A DNA stretch of 64,000 nucleotides from Anaerolineales bacterium (GCA_016789305.1 JAEURJ010000008.1:186001-250000), one strand, 5' to 3'; positions 16,951 to 26,362 are shown, numbered from the stretch's first letter. Notes: generated by a model from the sequence alone, not told the origin. Numbers and translations: made by a program.

Positions 16951-18387
16951 TTATCCCAGATATTTACTGACTTTTCCTGCGATCAGGTATAAGATCCACA
17001 TATTATTTACAAAAATACTCAAAACAAGAAGAAATAATGGAATCTTAAACCAATTTTGTTTGGCAGTACCGCCCAGGGTGATTGCGACAAACAGAACAAG
17101 GGCATATGTCCAATCCGGGGAATAAAGAAACGGCTCGACTCCGTACCCAATGTGTAAAACGTAGTTAAATAACAAGCAGACAAACATGGCCGCCGCAAGA
17201 TGAGCATTGGATGTGTTCAAGCGAATATCTTTCAAGAAATAAAAGAACGCCAGGATTAATGTCCCAAGCCAGAATATCAATGACGGCCAGCCAAACCATG
17301 CATATTGGTTGATGGTGCCATTTAGAAAGTTGAAGCGGGGCATTTCGTTGCGAATACTTGTGTACGGTTCCGGTGCGGTGATGTTGTAGACGAATAAATT
17401 TTCGGCCATGAGCACTGCACGTTTTAAAGTGACCTCTTTTTGGAATTCCCGCTCTCCGGAAAGGTTGCCGGGAATAAAAACATATTCATTGGATGGATAT
17501 ATGGATTTCGATAAAATATTCAAGCCGATGCTGATCGAAATTACAAAAGCAAACAGAATGGTTGTTCGCTTCAAATTTCCTAGAACAAGTAATGTCGTGA
17601 TGCCCTGTTGTACAATGTTCGAAATCGTAATGCCAAAGGTTGTGATGTCTGCTGCGGCAAGCAGGTAAATGGACTTGTTGTTTATCAGCAGCCACACGGA
17701 AAAGAGCAGGCAAAGTGCTGAGAAAATATAGGTTTCTATCACCCCGGCGAAGATTAAATGGGAAGAGGAAAGTCCGAGCAGGGAGGCGAATAAAATGGCG
17801 TTGACTTCGTCAGAGGAAATTTGTTTTACGATTTTCCACATCAGGAATACACACCCGCCACCGGCCAGGGAAAGGACCGATATGTTTGCTTCATATGGGT
17901 TCCCTGAGGTGAAAAGTGACATTGTTGCGACCAATGGACGAAAGAGAATATAGGAAAACGGATGTACGGCGCGGATGCCAAGATCCCTGCCATCCTCCAG
18001 CGCCATGCGGCGAAGCCAGGACCAGTTGTCGGCTTCAAAGTAAACATTGTTGGTATTAATGTCAAACCTGTTGAATATTCGCGCCAATAAATAATACCCA
18101 ACGATGAATAATAGCAACAAAATCAGGCCTTGCAAATTTTCCTGAAAAAGCTTTTGCCTTTTCAGGAAAAAAAGTGCTGCCGCAATGATGATCAGCATCC
18201 AAAGAACTATTGTTAAAGTGGGGGTACTAAAAGAAAGCCGGCCTTGAAAGATGGATTTATTTCTTGCGGCTATAAATAGGGTCGCAAGCGGAAAAATGAA
18301 GGATGGTGTAAATACGAACACAAGCATCCATTTACGCAGTTGATGGTTGTAAGTGGGCAGTTGATCAATCATTGGTTTTTTGGCCAA
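16951..18387 (-). CDS. Polytopic membrane protein, possible GT-C-type glycosyltransferase
   Basis: 478 residues with about 10-12 membrane spans. A loop after the third span contains DINTNNVYFEADNWSWLRRM and HPFSYILFRPLV, and there is a long extracytoplasmic loop near residues 315-365 (YPSNEYVFIPGNL and following). The general plan resembles lipid-phosphate-sugar-dependent GT-C enzymes, but the acidic first-loop motif is atypical, so the function is uncertain. Its start overlaps the end of the oligopeptidase B gene by 23 bases; an in-frame Met at 18372 is an alternative start. Last gene of a three-gene unit. Confidence 0.8.
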   Translation of the reverse strand: MAKKPMIDQLPTYNHQLRKWMLVFVFTPSFIFPLATLFIAARNKSIFQGRLSFSTPTLTIVLWMLIIIAAALFFLKRQKLFQENLQGLILLLLFIVGYYLLARIFNRFDINTNNVYFEADNWSWLRRMALEDGRDLGIRAVHPFSYILFRPLVATMSLFTSGNPYEANISVLSLAGGGCVFLMWKIVKQISSDEVNAILFASLLGLSSSHLIFAGVIETYIFSALCLLFSVWLLINNKSIYLLAAADITTFGITISNIVQQGITTLLVLGNLKRTTILFAFVISISIGLNILSKSIYPSNEYVFIPGNLSGEREFQKEVTLKRAVLMAENLFVYNITAPEPYTSIRNEMPRFNFLNGTINQYAWFGWPSLIFWLGTLILAFFYFLKDIRLNTSNAHLAAAMFVCLLFNYVLHIGYGVEPFLYSPDWTYALVLFVAITLGGTAKQNWFKIPLFLLVLSIFVNNMWILYLIAGKVSKYLG

Positions 18388-20437
18388 GTTTGTCGATCAG
18401 AAATGCAAAATCCAAAACATTTTCCTTGAGGAAGTCGTAGCGTCCGCTGGCGCCGGCGTGACCTGCGCTGAAGTTTGTCTGGAGCATGGCGAGGGTATCG
18501 CCCTTTTTTACTTCGCGAATGCGCGCGAGAAATTTGGCAGGCTCCCAATACGCAACACGCGGATCGTTGTAACCGGTGGTCAATAAAAGATGGGGATATT
18601 CCACGGGTTTGATGTTGTCGTATGGCGAATAGGACAACATGTAATCAAACGCTTCCTTGCTTTCCTGTGGATTTCCCCATTGATCGTATTCCAACGTGGT
18701 AAGAGGAATGGTGGGATCGCTCATGCTGGTGACCACATCGAGAAACGGGACCTTGCATATCACCACCTTGAACAAGTCCGGCCGCATCACCATGCACGCG
18801 CCGACCAGTAAACCACCTGCGGAACCACCGATGATGGCAAGTTTTTGACTGGAGGTAAAACCTTCCTTGATCAGGTGCTCGGCACACGCAATGAAATCGG
18901 TAAACGTATTTTTCTTATTAAAGAGTTTGCCCTCCTCGTACCAGGCACGTCCCAATTCAGCTCCGCCGCGAATATGACCAATGGCAAAGATAAACCCGCG
19001 ATCAAGAATGCTGAAGATGTTGGTGTTGAACGAGGCCTCGCTGGAACCGCCGTACGCGCCGTATCCATATAACATGACCGGGTTATTTCCATCGCGCTTT
19101 AATCCCTTTTTGTAGACAATGGAAATCGGCACTTGTTTTCCGTCCGTCGCGGTGGCGTTAGTATATTCCGTCACATATTGGGATTTGTCGTATCCACTTG
19201 GAATCTCATCCTCTTTTAATAGCTGCCATTCACCGCTGTTCATGTGATAATCAACGGTGGAATAAGGAGTGACTAAAGATGAATACTTTAGTCGCATCCT
19301 GGTGGTGTCGTATTCAAAGTTCGTGTCGACGAAGGCTTCGTATGTGGGGTCGGGAAATTTGACATAACGTATATCACTGACCCCGTCCGGCTTGCTCACG
19401 CGCAATTGGCGGAGGCCGCCCTGGCGCTCATGTAAAACAATGTAATCTTTAAAGGCATCAATATGTTCCACGAGAGTATCTTCGCGGTGCGGGATCAACT
19501 CCTGCCAGTTTTCCATTCCTGGTTTTGAAATGAGGGTTTTCATCACCCTGAAATTGGGCGCGTGATCGTTGGTGATGATCAGAAATGAATCGTCTTGGTG
19601 AGTTGCGTAATACTCATGGCCCGGTTGGCGCGGCTGCAGAATGGTCAAATCTGATTCGGGTTCGTCAGGAGAAATGAAGCGCATTTCCTGGGAGAGCGTG
19701 TTGTAGTGATACGTCATGATGAAACGTTCACTGCGCGTTTTGAACATGGAAAGCGAAAAAGTATCGTCCTTTTCGTGAAAGATGAGCTTGTCTTCCTTCG
19801 GATCCGTGCCCAGAATATGGCGATGCAATTTATCCGCCCGATGATATTCATCCAGTGTGACATAAAAAATGATCCGATTATCGTTTGCCCATTCAGCGCC
19901 CATGGAAAAGTACACGCTTCCAGCCGTCCTTTGAATTGACTCTGGGTACAAGGAGCCTGTTTCTAAATCCTTGAAATAGATCGTATATACCTCAGCACCT
20001 TCCAGATCGACGGAGTAGGCGAGTTTGGTGCCGTCCGGGCTGATGGCAAAGGCGCTGACACTGCAGAATTCATGCCCTTCTGCCAGTTGGTTCTGATCCA
20101 GCAGGATTTCCTCGGTCGCGTCAGGTGCATCCTTTTTGCGGCAATGAATTGGATATTGTTTTCCTGTTTCGTGTCGTTTGTAATAGAGATATTTTCCGAT
20201 CTTTTCCGGCACAGTTTCATCAGCTTCCTTGATGCGGCCTTTCATTTCTTCGAAAAGCTGTTTGCGGAGCGGTTGGATGTGTCCCAGAACTTCTTCGAGG
20301 TATTCGTTTTCCGCCTGCAAATATTGCAACGCTTCCGGATTCTCCCTTTCACGCATCCAATAATATTCATCGTTGCGGGTGACTCCGTGCTGGGTGATAA
20401 AGTGTGGGCGCTTTGCTGCGATTGGAAATGGCTTCAT
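18365..20437 (-). CDS. ptrB: Oligopeptidase B (S9A family serine peptidase)
   Basis: 690 residues, the usual length. An N-terminal seven-bladed beta-propeller (about 75-410) gates the C-terminal alpha/beta-hydrolase domain. Nucleophile Ser539 in GGSAGG, Asp625 in TTGYNDPRV, and His660 in SAGHAGASGR form the triad; PVMLYGYGAYG and GGAELGRAWYEEGK are typical family blocks. It is a cytoplasmic enzyme cleaving short peptides after basic residues. It overlaps the upstream membrane protein gene by 4 bases (ATGA) and the downstream one by 23 bases, so translation is probably coupled. Confidence 0.95.
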   Translation of the reverse strand: MKPFPIAAKRPHFITQHGVTRNDEYYWMRERENPEALQYLQAENEYLEEVLGHIQPLRKQLFEEMKGRIKEADETVPEKIGKYLYYKRHETGKQYPIHCRKKDAPDATEEILLDQNQLAEGHEFCSVSAFAISPDGTKLAYSVDLEGAEVYTIYFKDLETGSLYPESIQRTAGSVYFSMGAEWANDNRIIFYVTLDEYHRADKLHRHILGTDPKEDKLIFHEKDDTFSLSMFKTRSERFIMTYHYNTLSQEMRFISPDEPESDLTILQPRQPGHEYYATHQDDSFLIITNDHAPNFRVMKTLISKPGMENWQELIPHREDTLVEHIDAFKDYIVLHERQGGLRQLRVSKPDGVSDIRYVKFPDPTYEAFVDTNFEYDTTRMRLKYSSLVTPYSTVDYHMNSGEWQLLKEDEIPSGYDKSQYVTEYTNATATDGKQVPISIVYKKGLKRDGNNPVMLYGYGAYGGSSEASFNTNIFSILDRGFIFAIGHIRGGAELGRAWYEEGKLFNKKNTFTDFIACAEHLIKEGFTSSQKLAIIGGSAGGLLVGACMVMRPDLFKVVICKVPFLDVVTSMSDPTIPLTTLEYDQWGNPQESKEAFDYMLSYSPYDNIKPVEYPHLLLTTGYNDPRVAYWEPAKFLARIREVKKGDTLAMLQTNFSAGHAGASGRYDFLKENVLDFAFLIDKLGQKTND

Positions 20438-21954
20438 GGTACCCTGTAATCCTTGTTGGCTAATCCTTGAATATTAATAAGTGTGCTGTCGCTTCTGATG
20501 TAAATATCGCTGTCCAACAATTGATATTCCTGATTGCCTTTCATGTAAGTACCGAGTTTCGTGAAGTTGTCGGCGATCAGATCGGGCCGGAGTTGGCCGA
20601 TGCTATAGTAGTAATTCCACTTGTTGTGACCGGGATAAAACTCGCCTTCGCCGGCACCTTTGGCTACGATGGGGTCGTTCAGGCCGAGCAGATCGATGGT
20701 GGTGCGTTCGGAATAATAGGGGATTTGTCCTGCTGCATGGACGGCGATAACAGCTTCGGGGGAGGTGTTATCCTTGATGTGCAATGCCAGCTTCACGCGG
20801 CGGATATCCGCTTTGAGGAGGGGGGCGTTGTTGATGCTGTAGTTGAACCACGGTTCGCCGCTGATAATGAGCAGTGCCATGATCGCAAGCGGAATGGCAG
20901 GATTCGCTTTGGCATTGGCGAATGTCAATTTGGGCTGGGCAGTTTCAAGGTCGGAGAGGATGCGGTTTGTCATCCAGCTGAAGAGGATGAACATGGCAGG
21001 CATCCCCTGCGTGATAAATCGATTTGCAGCATTCGTCTCCGGCTCGGCGTAGTCGCCGCCGACGTAGATCGAGTAGGCGCATTGGCCGAGGAAAATGCCA
21101 AGGAGAAGGAATGTTTCGGCTGTGCGTTGTTTGTAAAAGACAAGCACTGCAAGGGAAAAAAGAAAAAGGGCAAGTACGTCGCGCGCGGCGAACTCGTTGA
21201 AGACGAGGATGCCCTTACGGGCGCGGGCCAAGAGACTATAGCCGGTGACTTTTTGATAGTATGTGGTTGGGAGGAAATCTCCAAAATAAAGTCGTTGGAA
21301 GAGAAAGACTCCGGCAACGGCAGATAGAACTGCGATGATCGGCAGGCTGGATTTCTTTTTTATGAAGAAATATATTGCAATGAGGATCGCGGAAATGGCG
21401 GCGTCGACACGGACGAGGATGGCAAGTACAAGTATGGCGCTAATAATAAATTGATTGTCCTGTTTTAACGCGAGCAGCATGGCGTAGTTGACCAGCAATA
21501 CCAGCAGCCCGACTTCCATGCCGCGCAGGGACCAGAAAACGAGCGGAAAATAAAATGCGGTAATGATGGCGGCAAGTGTGGGCGCGTATTTTGATTCAGG
21601 AAGAAGGGTTTGTGAAATTTTATAAACGACCGCGATATTCGCGAGGAGGATGACAACACAAGACAGCATTACTGCCAGTGAAATTTTTGAAGCGGCAAAT
21701 GGAAACAGATGCAGCACAGACATGAAGAGCACCCAGCCGAGGTTGGTGAATCCCTCCACGGGCGCTTCGCCGATATTCCATACCAGACCATGACCCCGTG
21801 CAAGGTGCTGGGCGTAGCGCATGGAGATCATGGCGTCGTCCACGAGAGTGAAGTAGCGCACTTCCTTGACGAGGAAGGATGTGCCAACGATGAAGGCCAG
21901 GTAAAAGATCGTTGAGATGATAAGAATGTATTTGATGGGGGAAAGTTTATTCAT
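20434..21954 (-). CDS. GT-C family membrane glycosyltransferase-like protein
   Basis: 506 residues with about 10 predicted spans. After the first span comes VDDAMISMRYAQHLARGHGLVWN and EAPVEGFTNLGWVL, the acidic first-loop arrangement (DD motif) of arabinofuranosyltransferase- or mannosyltransferase-like GT-C enzymes using lipid-linked sugars. A soluble C-terminal part (about 390-506) includes YYSERTTIDLLGLNDPIVAKG. Likely located in the cytoplasmic membrane, acting on the outer face. First gene of an operon with ptrB and a second polytopic protein. No Shine-Dalgarno sequence; a TATAAT inside an inverted repeat lies 11 bases before the ATG. Confidence 0.82.
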   Translation of the reverse strand: MNKLSPIKYILIISTIFYLAFIVGTSFLVKEVRYFTLVDDAMISMRYAQHLARGHGLVWNIGEAPVEGFTNLGWVLFMSVLHLFPFAASKISLAVMLSCVVILLANIAVVYKISQTLLPESKYAPTLAAIITAFYFPLVFWSLRGMEVGLLVLLVNYAMLLALKQDNQFIISAILVLAILVRVDAAISAILIAIYFFIKKKSSLPIIAVLSAVAGVFLFQRLYFGDFLPTTYYQKVTGYSLLARARKGILVFNEFAARDVLALFLFSLAVLVFYKQRTAETFLLLGIFLGQCAYSIYVGGDYAEPETNAANRFITQGMPAMFILFSWMTNRILSDLETAQPKLTFANAKANPAIPLAIMALLIISGEPWFNYSINNAPLLKADIRRVKLALHIKDNTSPEAVIAVHAAGQIPYYSERTTIDLLGLNDPIVAKGAGEGEFYPGHNKWNYYYSIGQLRPDLIADNFTKLGTYMKGNQEYQLLDSDIYIRSDSTLINIQGLANKDYRVP

Positions 21955-21986
21955 GAATGAGTGGAATTATATCCCACTCATTCATG
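21952..21986 (-). promoter_or_regulatory. Inverted repeat framing the -10 box of the GT-C/ptrB operon
   Basis: CATGAATGAGTGG (21952-21964) and its exact complement (21974-21986) form a perfect 13-base inverted repeat. On the minus strand its centre holds TATAAT (21971-21966) and its inner arm contains the operon start codon. It could be a repressor operator, or a hairpin at the DinB 3' end. Confidence 0.5.
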
Positions 21987-22025
21987 CCACAGAGTCTTTG
22001 TGTGATTTGAAAAAATAAGATTTGT

Positions 22026-22556
22026 TTACTTCAAGTTGGGTAAATATTTTTCCTGCAGGCTTGCCATGTGATGATCGACGTGACCGACGAGCATGTAGAT
22101 CAATGCCCGTGCGCTGACCGCATTTCCGCTGGCGGTGCCGCGATGGTCAATGGCGTTTTCGGTCATGTGGTTGATCGCAAGGCTATTGGCGCGACGAAGA
22201 TATTCGAATTCCTGCAACAGATCCTTTAAAGGACGATTATCGAACCCGGCTTCTCGGACATAATCCTCCTGATCGAAGCCGGGAAGGGGATTTGGGTCAT
22301 TTCGTGCGACGCACAGCAATCGATAGGAGAAGACCCGTTCCACATCGTTGAGGTGGCCGGCCACTTCTTTGATGGACCATTCCGCAGGTCCGAATTTGAA
22401 GCGGGCCTGTTCGTCGGTCAATTTTCCCAGGGCGGAATTGAGTTCGTCAATTTGTTTTGGCAGCGAAGCCAGGACGTCACCACGAGCTGCGCCGCGTTGA
22501 ATGTAATCACTGTAAAAGGGGGCATACTCTTCCGAAGTTGGGGCGGTTAATTTCAT
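22026..22556 (-). CDS. DinB family protein
   Basis: 176 residues of the DinB/YfiT four-helix-bundle fold. Putative metal ligands: the histidine in AGHLNDVER (about residue 68) and the pair in VGHVDHHMASL near the C-terminus. WSIKEVAGHLNDVE is a diagnostic block. DinB-like proteins are metal-dependent and often thiol- or bacillithiol-transferase-like, with unknown partners here. AAGGAG precedes the ATG. It appears to be in one unit with the upstream hypothetical gene (29-base gap). Confidence 0.88.
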   Translation of the reverse strand: MKLTAPTSEEYAPFYSDYIQRGAARGDVLASLPKQIDELNSALGKLTDEQARFKFGPAEWSIKEVAGHLNDVERVFSYRLLCVARNDPNPLPGFDQEDYVREAGFDNRPLKDLLQEFEYLRRANSLAINHMTENAIDHRGTASGNAVSARALIYMLVGHVDHHMASLQEKYLPNLK

Positions 22557-22585
22557 TCGAAACTCCTTGGCTGCCTGGTTTCAGT

Positions 22586-23353
22586 CTATTGTATCTTCAT
22601 AAGCTTTTGCGAGACAAGCGTGCTTTGTTCGATCTCGGTCATGCGGCCGTATAGAATTTCCTCGTTGATCTCGAGATTGTTGATGATCTTCAAGGTGGTG
22701 ATGATGCCGTTGCCGATCAGCTCGGTTTCCACTTCACCGTATTCGATCTCCATGATGACGTTATCGGCGTGCATGTCATTGGCCGCGCCTTGGGGATCCT
22801 GCCAGGTGCCAAGTGCGTTCAGTTCGGTGGTGGCTTTCATAAAGTTGAGCGCTTCGGACTTTCCACGCGGTACGGTCAGGGTAAGCAGTTCGCGTTGGGT
22901 CCTTTCGAACTCGACATGCAGGGAGGCATCGCCGAACAGCAGACCAAAGAGCATGTCCTTCGCAGTTTGTAAAAGGGCATTGCCTTCATGAGTGCGGAAT
23001 TCATCCGTGATCATGTCCGTTCCCTTGGCGGGCGCATCGGGTTTGAGAAGTTTGTCCGTGATCAGTTTTTCACGGGTGACGCCTTTGTAACGGGCAAGGA
23101 ACAGACTGAGTTTCTTTTCGCCAAGATTTAATTTGCCAACGCGCTCGACGCGCTTTAATCGTTTTTTATTCTCAGCTTCGAGATAATGCCGGCGGTCGAA
23201 TTCTTCGAGGCTGTGTGCGTCCATGCTCAGGCGCACGATCTGCTCGATGAGCCATTCGCGATCCTGATGGGCAAGGTAGGCGCGCAGCTTTTCCTCAAAT
23301 TGTGGAACGAACTCCCGGTTGATCTGACGAACAACAGACTCTATCGTTGGCAT
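22586..23353 (-). CDS. Uncharacterised 255-residue protein
   Basis: Not recognised. Soluble, mostly helical, with a charged N-terminal half (REWLIEQIVRLSMDAHSLEEFDRRHYLEAENKKRLKRVERV) and a C-terminal half that ends in the helical ILYGRMTEIEQSTLVSQKL. A GGGAGAG ribosome-binding site lies before the ATG, and codon use is like that of its neighbours, so it is a real gene. No signal peptide, membrane span or catalytic motif is visible. Upstream of, and probably co-transcribed with, the DinB gene. Confidence 0.75.
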   Translation of the reverse strand: MPTIESVVRQINREFVPQFEEKLRAYLAHQDREWLIEQIVRLSMDAHSLEEFDRRHYLEAENKKRLKRVERVGKLNLGEKKLSLFLARYKGVTREKLITDKLLKPDAPAKGTDMITDEFRTHEGNALLQTAKDMLFGLLFGDASLHVEFERTQRELLTLTVPRGKSEALNFMKATTELNALGTWQDPQGAANDMHADNVIMEIEYGEVETELIGNGIITTLKIINNLEINEEILYGRMTEIEQSTLVSQKLMKIQ

Positions 23354-23524
23354 ATATTTTCTCTCCCAAAATAATAATGTCAGGCTGCTCTGATTTTCCA
23401 GGAATTGCGCTCAAATGGGAATGGTACTTTCGTAAGTTGCATTTAACCATTGTATAATAAACGTTTCATTGGGAACGCTGCATGGAGTTGAAATCGAATG
23501 GTTGCGTTGCCGGATAAAGGTTGA

Positions 23525-23851
23525 ATGCCGATCATTACATCTAGCCATCGGGAATTGTTTCGCGACCCCACCACCGAGGACAAGCTGCTTCTTTTTCGTT
23601 CATTATTGGATGCCAAGGAGGATTTGACGGTGGATGTGGCTTTGGCGTTGTTGAAAACGATCCACGAAGAATTAAGCAATGAGCAGCTCGATGATCGTTC
23701 GCTGTACAAACGCTATGCGGAGGAGATCGAGGCGCTGCGTTTTCGCGCGCCGGCGGCACTTCAACAAGTGGTCAATAATTGGAAACTGCAAAAAGTGACC
23801 GATCCTCCTGAATGGTTTACCTACGAGGGAAATGATGCCTACATCAAGTGA
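23525..23851 (+). CDS. Small hypothetical protein
   Basis: 108 residues, not recognised. Acidic, helical, with DPTTEDKLLLFRSLLDAKED at the start and WKLQKVTDPPEWFTYEGNDA at the end; no membrane segment. It overlaps the next gene by 20 bases, which supports a real, coupled gene. The ribosome-binding site is weak (AAAGG about 9 bases upstream). Confidence 0.65.
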   Translation: MPIITSSHRELFRDPTTEDKLLLFRSLLDAKEDLTVDVALALLKTIHEELSNEQLDDRSLYKRYAEEIEALRFRAPAALQQVVNNWKLQKVTDPPEWFTYEGNDAYIK

Positions 23852-24416
23852 CCTGCCCGTGCTTGCCTTCGCCTCGCAATCCAAATGGGCGGACTGGCTT
23901 GCCAAAAATCACGATACATCTGACGGCCTGTGGATGAAAGTGGCGAAGAAAGACTCTGGCATTCCTTCAGTCACAATTGTTGAAGCGTTGGACATGGCAT
24001 TATGCTATGGCTGGATCGACGGACAGCGCGGATCCTTTGACGATAAATATTACCTGCAAAAATACACGCCGCGCAGACCGAAAAGCACCTGGTCGAAGAT
24101 CAATGTGGAAAAAGTGAAACGCCTCATTGCCAGCGGACAGATGCAGCCTGCGGGATTGAAAGCCATCGAAGCTGCAAAAGCGGACGGCCGCTGGGAAAAG
24201 GCATACGATGGGCAGAGAACCATGACTGTGCCCAAGGATTTCCAGGCCGCGTTAAATAAAAATAAAAAGGCAAAAGCTTTCTTTGAGACGCTCAATAGCG
24301 TCAATCGATTTGCCATTTTGTTTCGAATTCACAACGTTAAGAAGGCGGAGACACGCACGAGGAAGATCAAGCAGTTTATTGAGATGCTGGAAAATAATGA
24401 AAAAATCTACGGATGA
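23832..24416 (+). CDS. YdeI/OmpD-associated family protein
   Basis: 194 residues. The block SVTIVEALDMALCYGWIDGQ and the following YYLQKYTPRRPKSTWSKIN are characteristic of the YdeI (bacteriocin-protection/OmpD-associated) family; the C-terminus has a basic helix typical of it. The biochemical function of the family is not established; some members are linked to polymyxin or bacteriocin tolerance. Two consecutive Met codons (23832 and 23835) can serve as start, with GAGGGA just upstream. Neighbouring frames overlap on both sides. Confidence 0.9.
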   Translation: MMPTSSDLPVLAFASQSKWADWLAKNHDTSDGLWMKVAKKDSGIPSVTIVEALDMALCYGWIDGQRGSFDDKYYLQKYTPRRPKSTWSKINVEKVKRLIASGQMQPAGLKAIEAAKADGRWEKAYDGQRTMTVPKDFQAALNKNKKAKAFFETLNSVNRFAILFRIHNVKKAETRTRKIKQFIEMLENNEKIYG

Positions 24417-24780
24417 GAATCTTCAATTTATTGTTGAGAAAGTGAGCTTTGTAGTTTTTTTTGAGGCCCGTTTGCACTGGTGGGGATTAACCTGGACTTT
24501 ACCAGTTGGGGGTGTTTTGTATGTTACTGGATTTGCTTTGTTGATGAATTTCCTCCGAGCATTGACACCCGCCGAAGCGATTGCGCAAGGATATCCAGCA
24601 ATGCCGGCTGATTGGGAGGCTGGTGTCTGGGACCATGGCCATTTCTATCAATGGTATTTACCCCAGAACCACCCATGGCTGTTTGTCGTTTCATTGATCG
24701 TGGGCGTGGGGCCTGTGATTTACATGTTTACGATGTTATGGATTGTTCTCAAGGAATGGTGGTATCTGGAAGATCGTTAG
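24397..24780 (+). CDS. Small two-span membrane protein
   Basis: 127 residues from the ATG at 24397, inside the last codons of the YdeI gene (20-base overlap). Two hydrophobic spans (about 26-50 and 90-115) flank a polar loop with PAMPADWEAGVWDHGHFYQW. Trp-rich, with WYLPQNHPWLF. Not recognised. Composition changes from its upstream neighbour are small. The longer frame from 24283 is an out-of-frame reading of the YdeI gene. Confidence 0.6.
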   Translation: MKKSTDENLQFIVEKVSFVVFFEARLHWWGLTWTLPVGGVLYVTGFALLMNFLRALTPAEAIAQGYPAMPADWEAGVWDHGHFYQWYLPQNHPWLFVVSLIVGVGPVIYMFTMLWIVLKEWWYLEDR

Positions 24781-24862
24781 CTTGATCGTGCACCATGAAT
24801 GTATCAATACGGGTGGGCGTCGTTGCGATGTTGTATGTAGATCAACCAAAATATTTTAAACC

Positions 24863-25423
24863 ATGGCAAATTACAGAAAGTTAATAGAAAAAATTATTGA
24901 AGATCCCCGCTATCAGGAAAACATCGAATATGGTGAGCCGCGGCCGGGACACCCAGAGGGAAAGCTCAAATATCACATTGCCGAGCTGGAGGAGAATTTA
25001 GAGGCCTTGAAGGCGCGCGGCATTTCTGAAGAGGGATATTGGAAGTTGAAGTTTATGATCCATGTTCATGACACCTTCAAGAAGGAGGCCGTTCCCGGGG
25101 TTCGTATTCTTGGTCCTCTAAGCCATGCATCTCTGGCAAAAGAATATGCAAGCCAATTTGTTGATGATCTGGATTTGTTAAATATGATTCAGTTTCATGA
25201 TGAGAATTTTGCCTTATGGAAGCAGTATCACGCGACGGGCTCATACGATGTTCCGCGTTTTACGAAGTTGCTGGAGACAATACAGAATTGGAATTTATTC
25301 CTGATGTTCTTGATTATTGACGGAAGCACAAAGGGCAAGGAACGTGCCAGCCTCCGATGGTTTATGGAGGAGGTCAGGAAATATCAGGAAACAGTGGTGG
25401 ATGAAAGCTGGATTTTAGGCTAG
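24863..25423 (+). CDS. HD-superfamily-like protein
   Basis: 186 residues. His38 (KLKYHIAELEENL), a His-Asp pair at 69-70 (FMIHVHDTFKK), His88 and His112-Asp113 (IQFHDENFALW) are spaced like the metal ligands of HD phosphohydrolases, and the fold prediction is all-helical. This is an assignment by pattern, not by close homology; a nucleotide or phosphate-ester substrate is only inferred. It converges with the WYL regulator and overlaps its end by 9 bases. Confidence 0.6.
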   Translation: MANYRKLIEKIIEDPRYQENIEYGEPRPGHPEGKLKYHIAELEENLEALKARGISEEGYWKLKFMIHVHDTFKKEAVPGVRILGPLSHASLAKEYASQFVDDLDLLNMIQFHDENFALWKQYHATGSYDVPRFTKLLETIQNWNLFLMFLIIDGSTKGKERASLRWFMEEVRKYQETVVDESWILG

Positions 25424-26362
25424 ATTTCCCAGCTTGATTGCATGTTTTTTTAATTCCATTTTCAATTCCCCGGGTTCTAATACAACAAAATCAAAAGAAA
25501 ATATGGATATCTGTCTTGCCAGCCAGTCGAGGTCTTCCACGCTTCCACGCATGAGCACGCCGTCTTTGTGAGCTTCCAGAATTCCAAGGAAGTCAAAGAC
25601 TTCATTTTGTGCTGTAGTAATATCCGTCTTTAGCAATAATTCAAAGGGATGTTTGCGTGGCAATGTGACAATCGCCTGCATCACATGCGCCAGCGGATCG
25701 AACCCGTCGGGGCGTTCAAAATGCGCATCTACTTCTTTGACCTGTTGAATACGGTCTAGTCGAAACGAACGCAGGTCTTTGCGCAGGTGACAATATCCGA
25801 CGACGTACCATTTGTGTTGATAATAGGTCAGGCCATAGGCATCAAAATCACGTTCGGTATCTTCGCCTTGTGGTGATTGATAATGCAGGTGAACTCGCTG
25901 CTTAAGCTGTGCGGCACTGCTCAAGGCACTGAGCACGGCTTCACTCGGTGCGGGCGAGGAAGCCGTGCTCTGATTCAATGTTATGGTTTCGGTCAATGCA
26001 CGGACGCGGCTCTTCAAATCAAGTGGCATGACTCGTTCCAGCTTGGCGAATGCGCTTTCGATGGCGCGGTCGGTATCGGCGAGGTTGAAGCGGCGCGCGG
26101 AAATTAATCCAACGGTCAGCGCGAGCGCTTCCTCATTTGTGAACATCATCGGCGGCAGTTTGAATCCTGCAGATAACACATACGCGCCGTTGCGTCCGCG
26201 TTCGGCTTCGATGGGAATGCCGAGGTCCTGCAGCATGATGATATAGCGCCGCAGGGTGCGAATGTTGACTTCAAGTCGCTGCGCCAATTCCGCGCCGGAC
26301 ATGCGTCCATGCGCCTGCAGCAGAGCCAGCACAGCGAGTACACGAGTGGTGGGATGATACAT
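25415..26362 (-). CDS. WYL-domain transcriptional regulator
   Basis: 315 residues: N-terminal helix-turn-helix (about 1-60; MSGAELAQRLEVNIRTLRRYI), a linker, WYL domain (about 140-215; DFDAYGLTYYQHKWYVVGYC) and a C-terminal WCX extension (FDFVVLEPGELKMELK). WYL proteins are ligand-responsive repressors or activators, some sensing nucleic acids or nucleotides. No Shine-Dalgarno sequence; TATACT lies 8 bases before the ATG inside a short inverted repeat, which suggests autoregulation and a leaderless transcript. Downstream of a NIPSNAP/DUF1579-like gene group on the same strand. Confidence 0.92.
   Translation of the reverse strand: MYHPTTRVLAVLALLQAHGRMSGAELAQRLEVNIRTLRRYIIMLQDLGIPIEAERGRNGAYVLSAGFKLPPMMFTNEEALALTVGLISARRFNLADTDRAIESAFAKLERVMPLDLKSRVRALTETITLNQSTASSPAPSEAVLSALSSAAQLKQRVHLHYQSPQGEDTERDFDAYGLTYYQHKWYVVGYCHLRKDLRSFRLDRIQQVKEVDAHFERPDGFDPLAHVMQAIVTLPRKHPFELLLKTDITTAQNEVFDFLGILEAHKDGVLMRGSVEDLDWLARQISIFSFDFVVLEPGELKMELKKHAIKLGNLA

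Noticed and set aside
20467..21327. 286-codon open frame on the plus strand inside the GT-C gene
   Set aside because: Antisense to a membrane protein gene with normal codon use and clear GT-C motifs; no family resemblance or ribosome-binding site.
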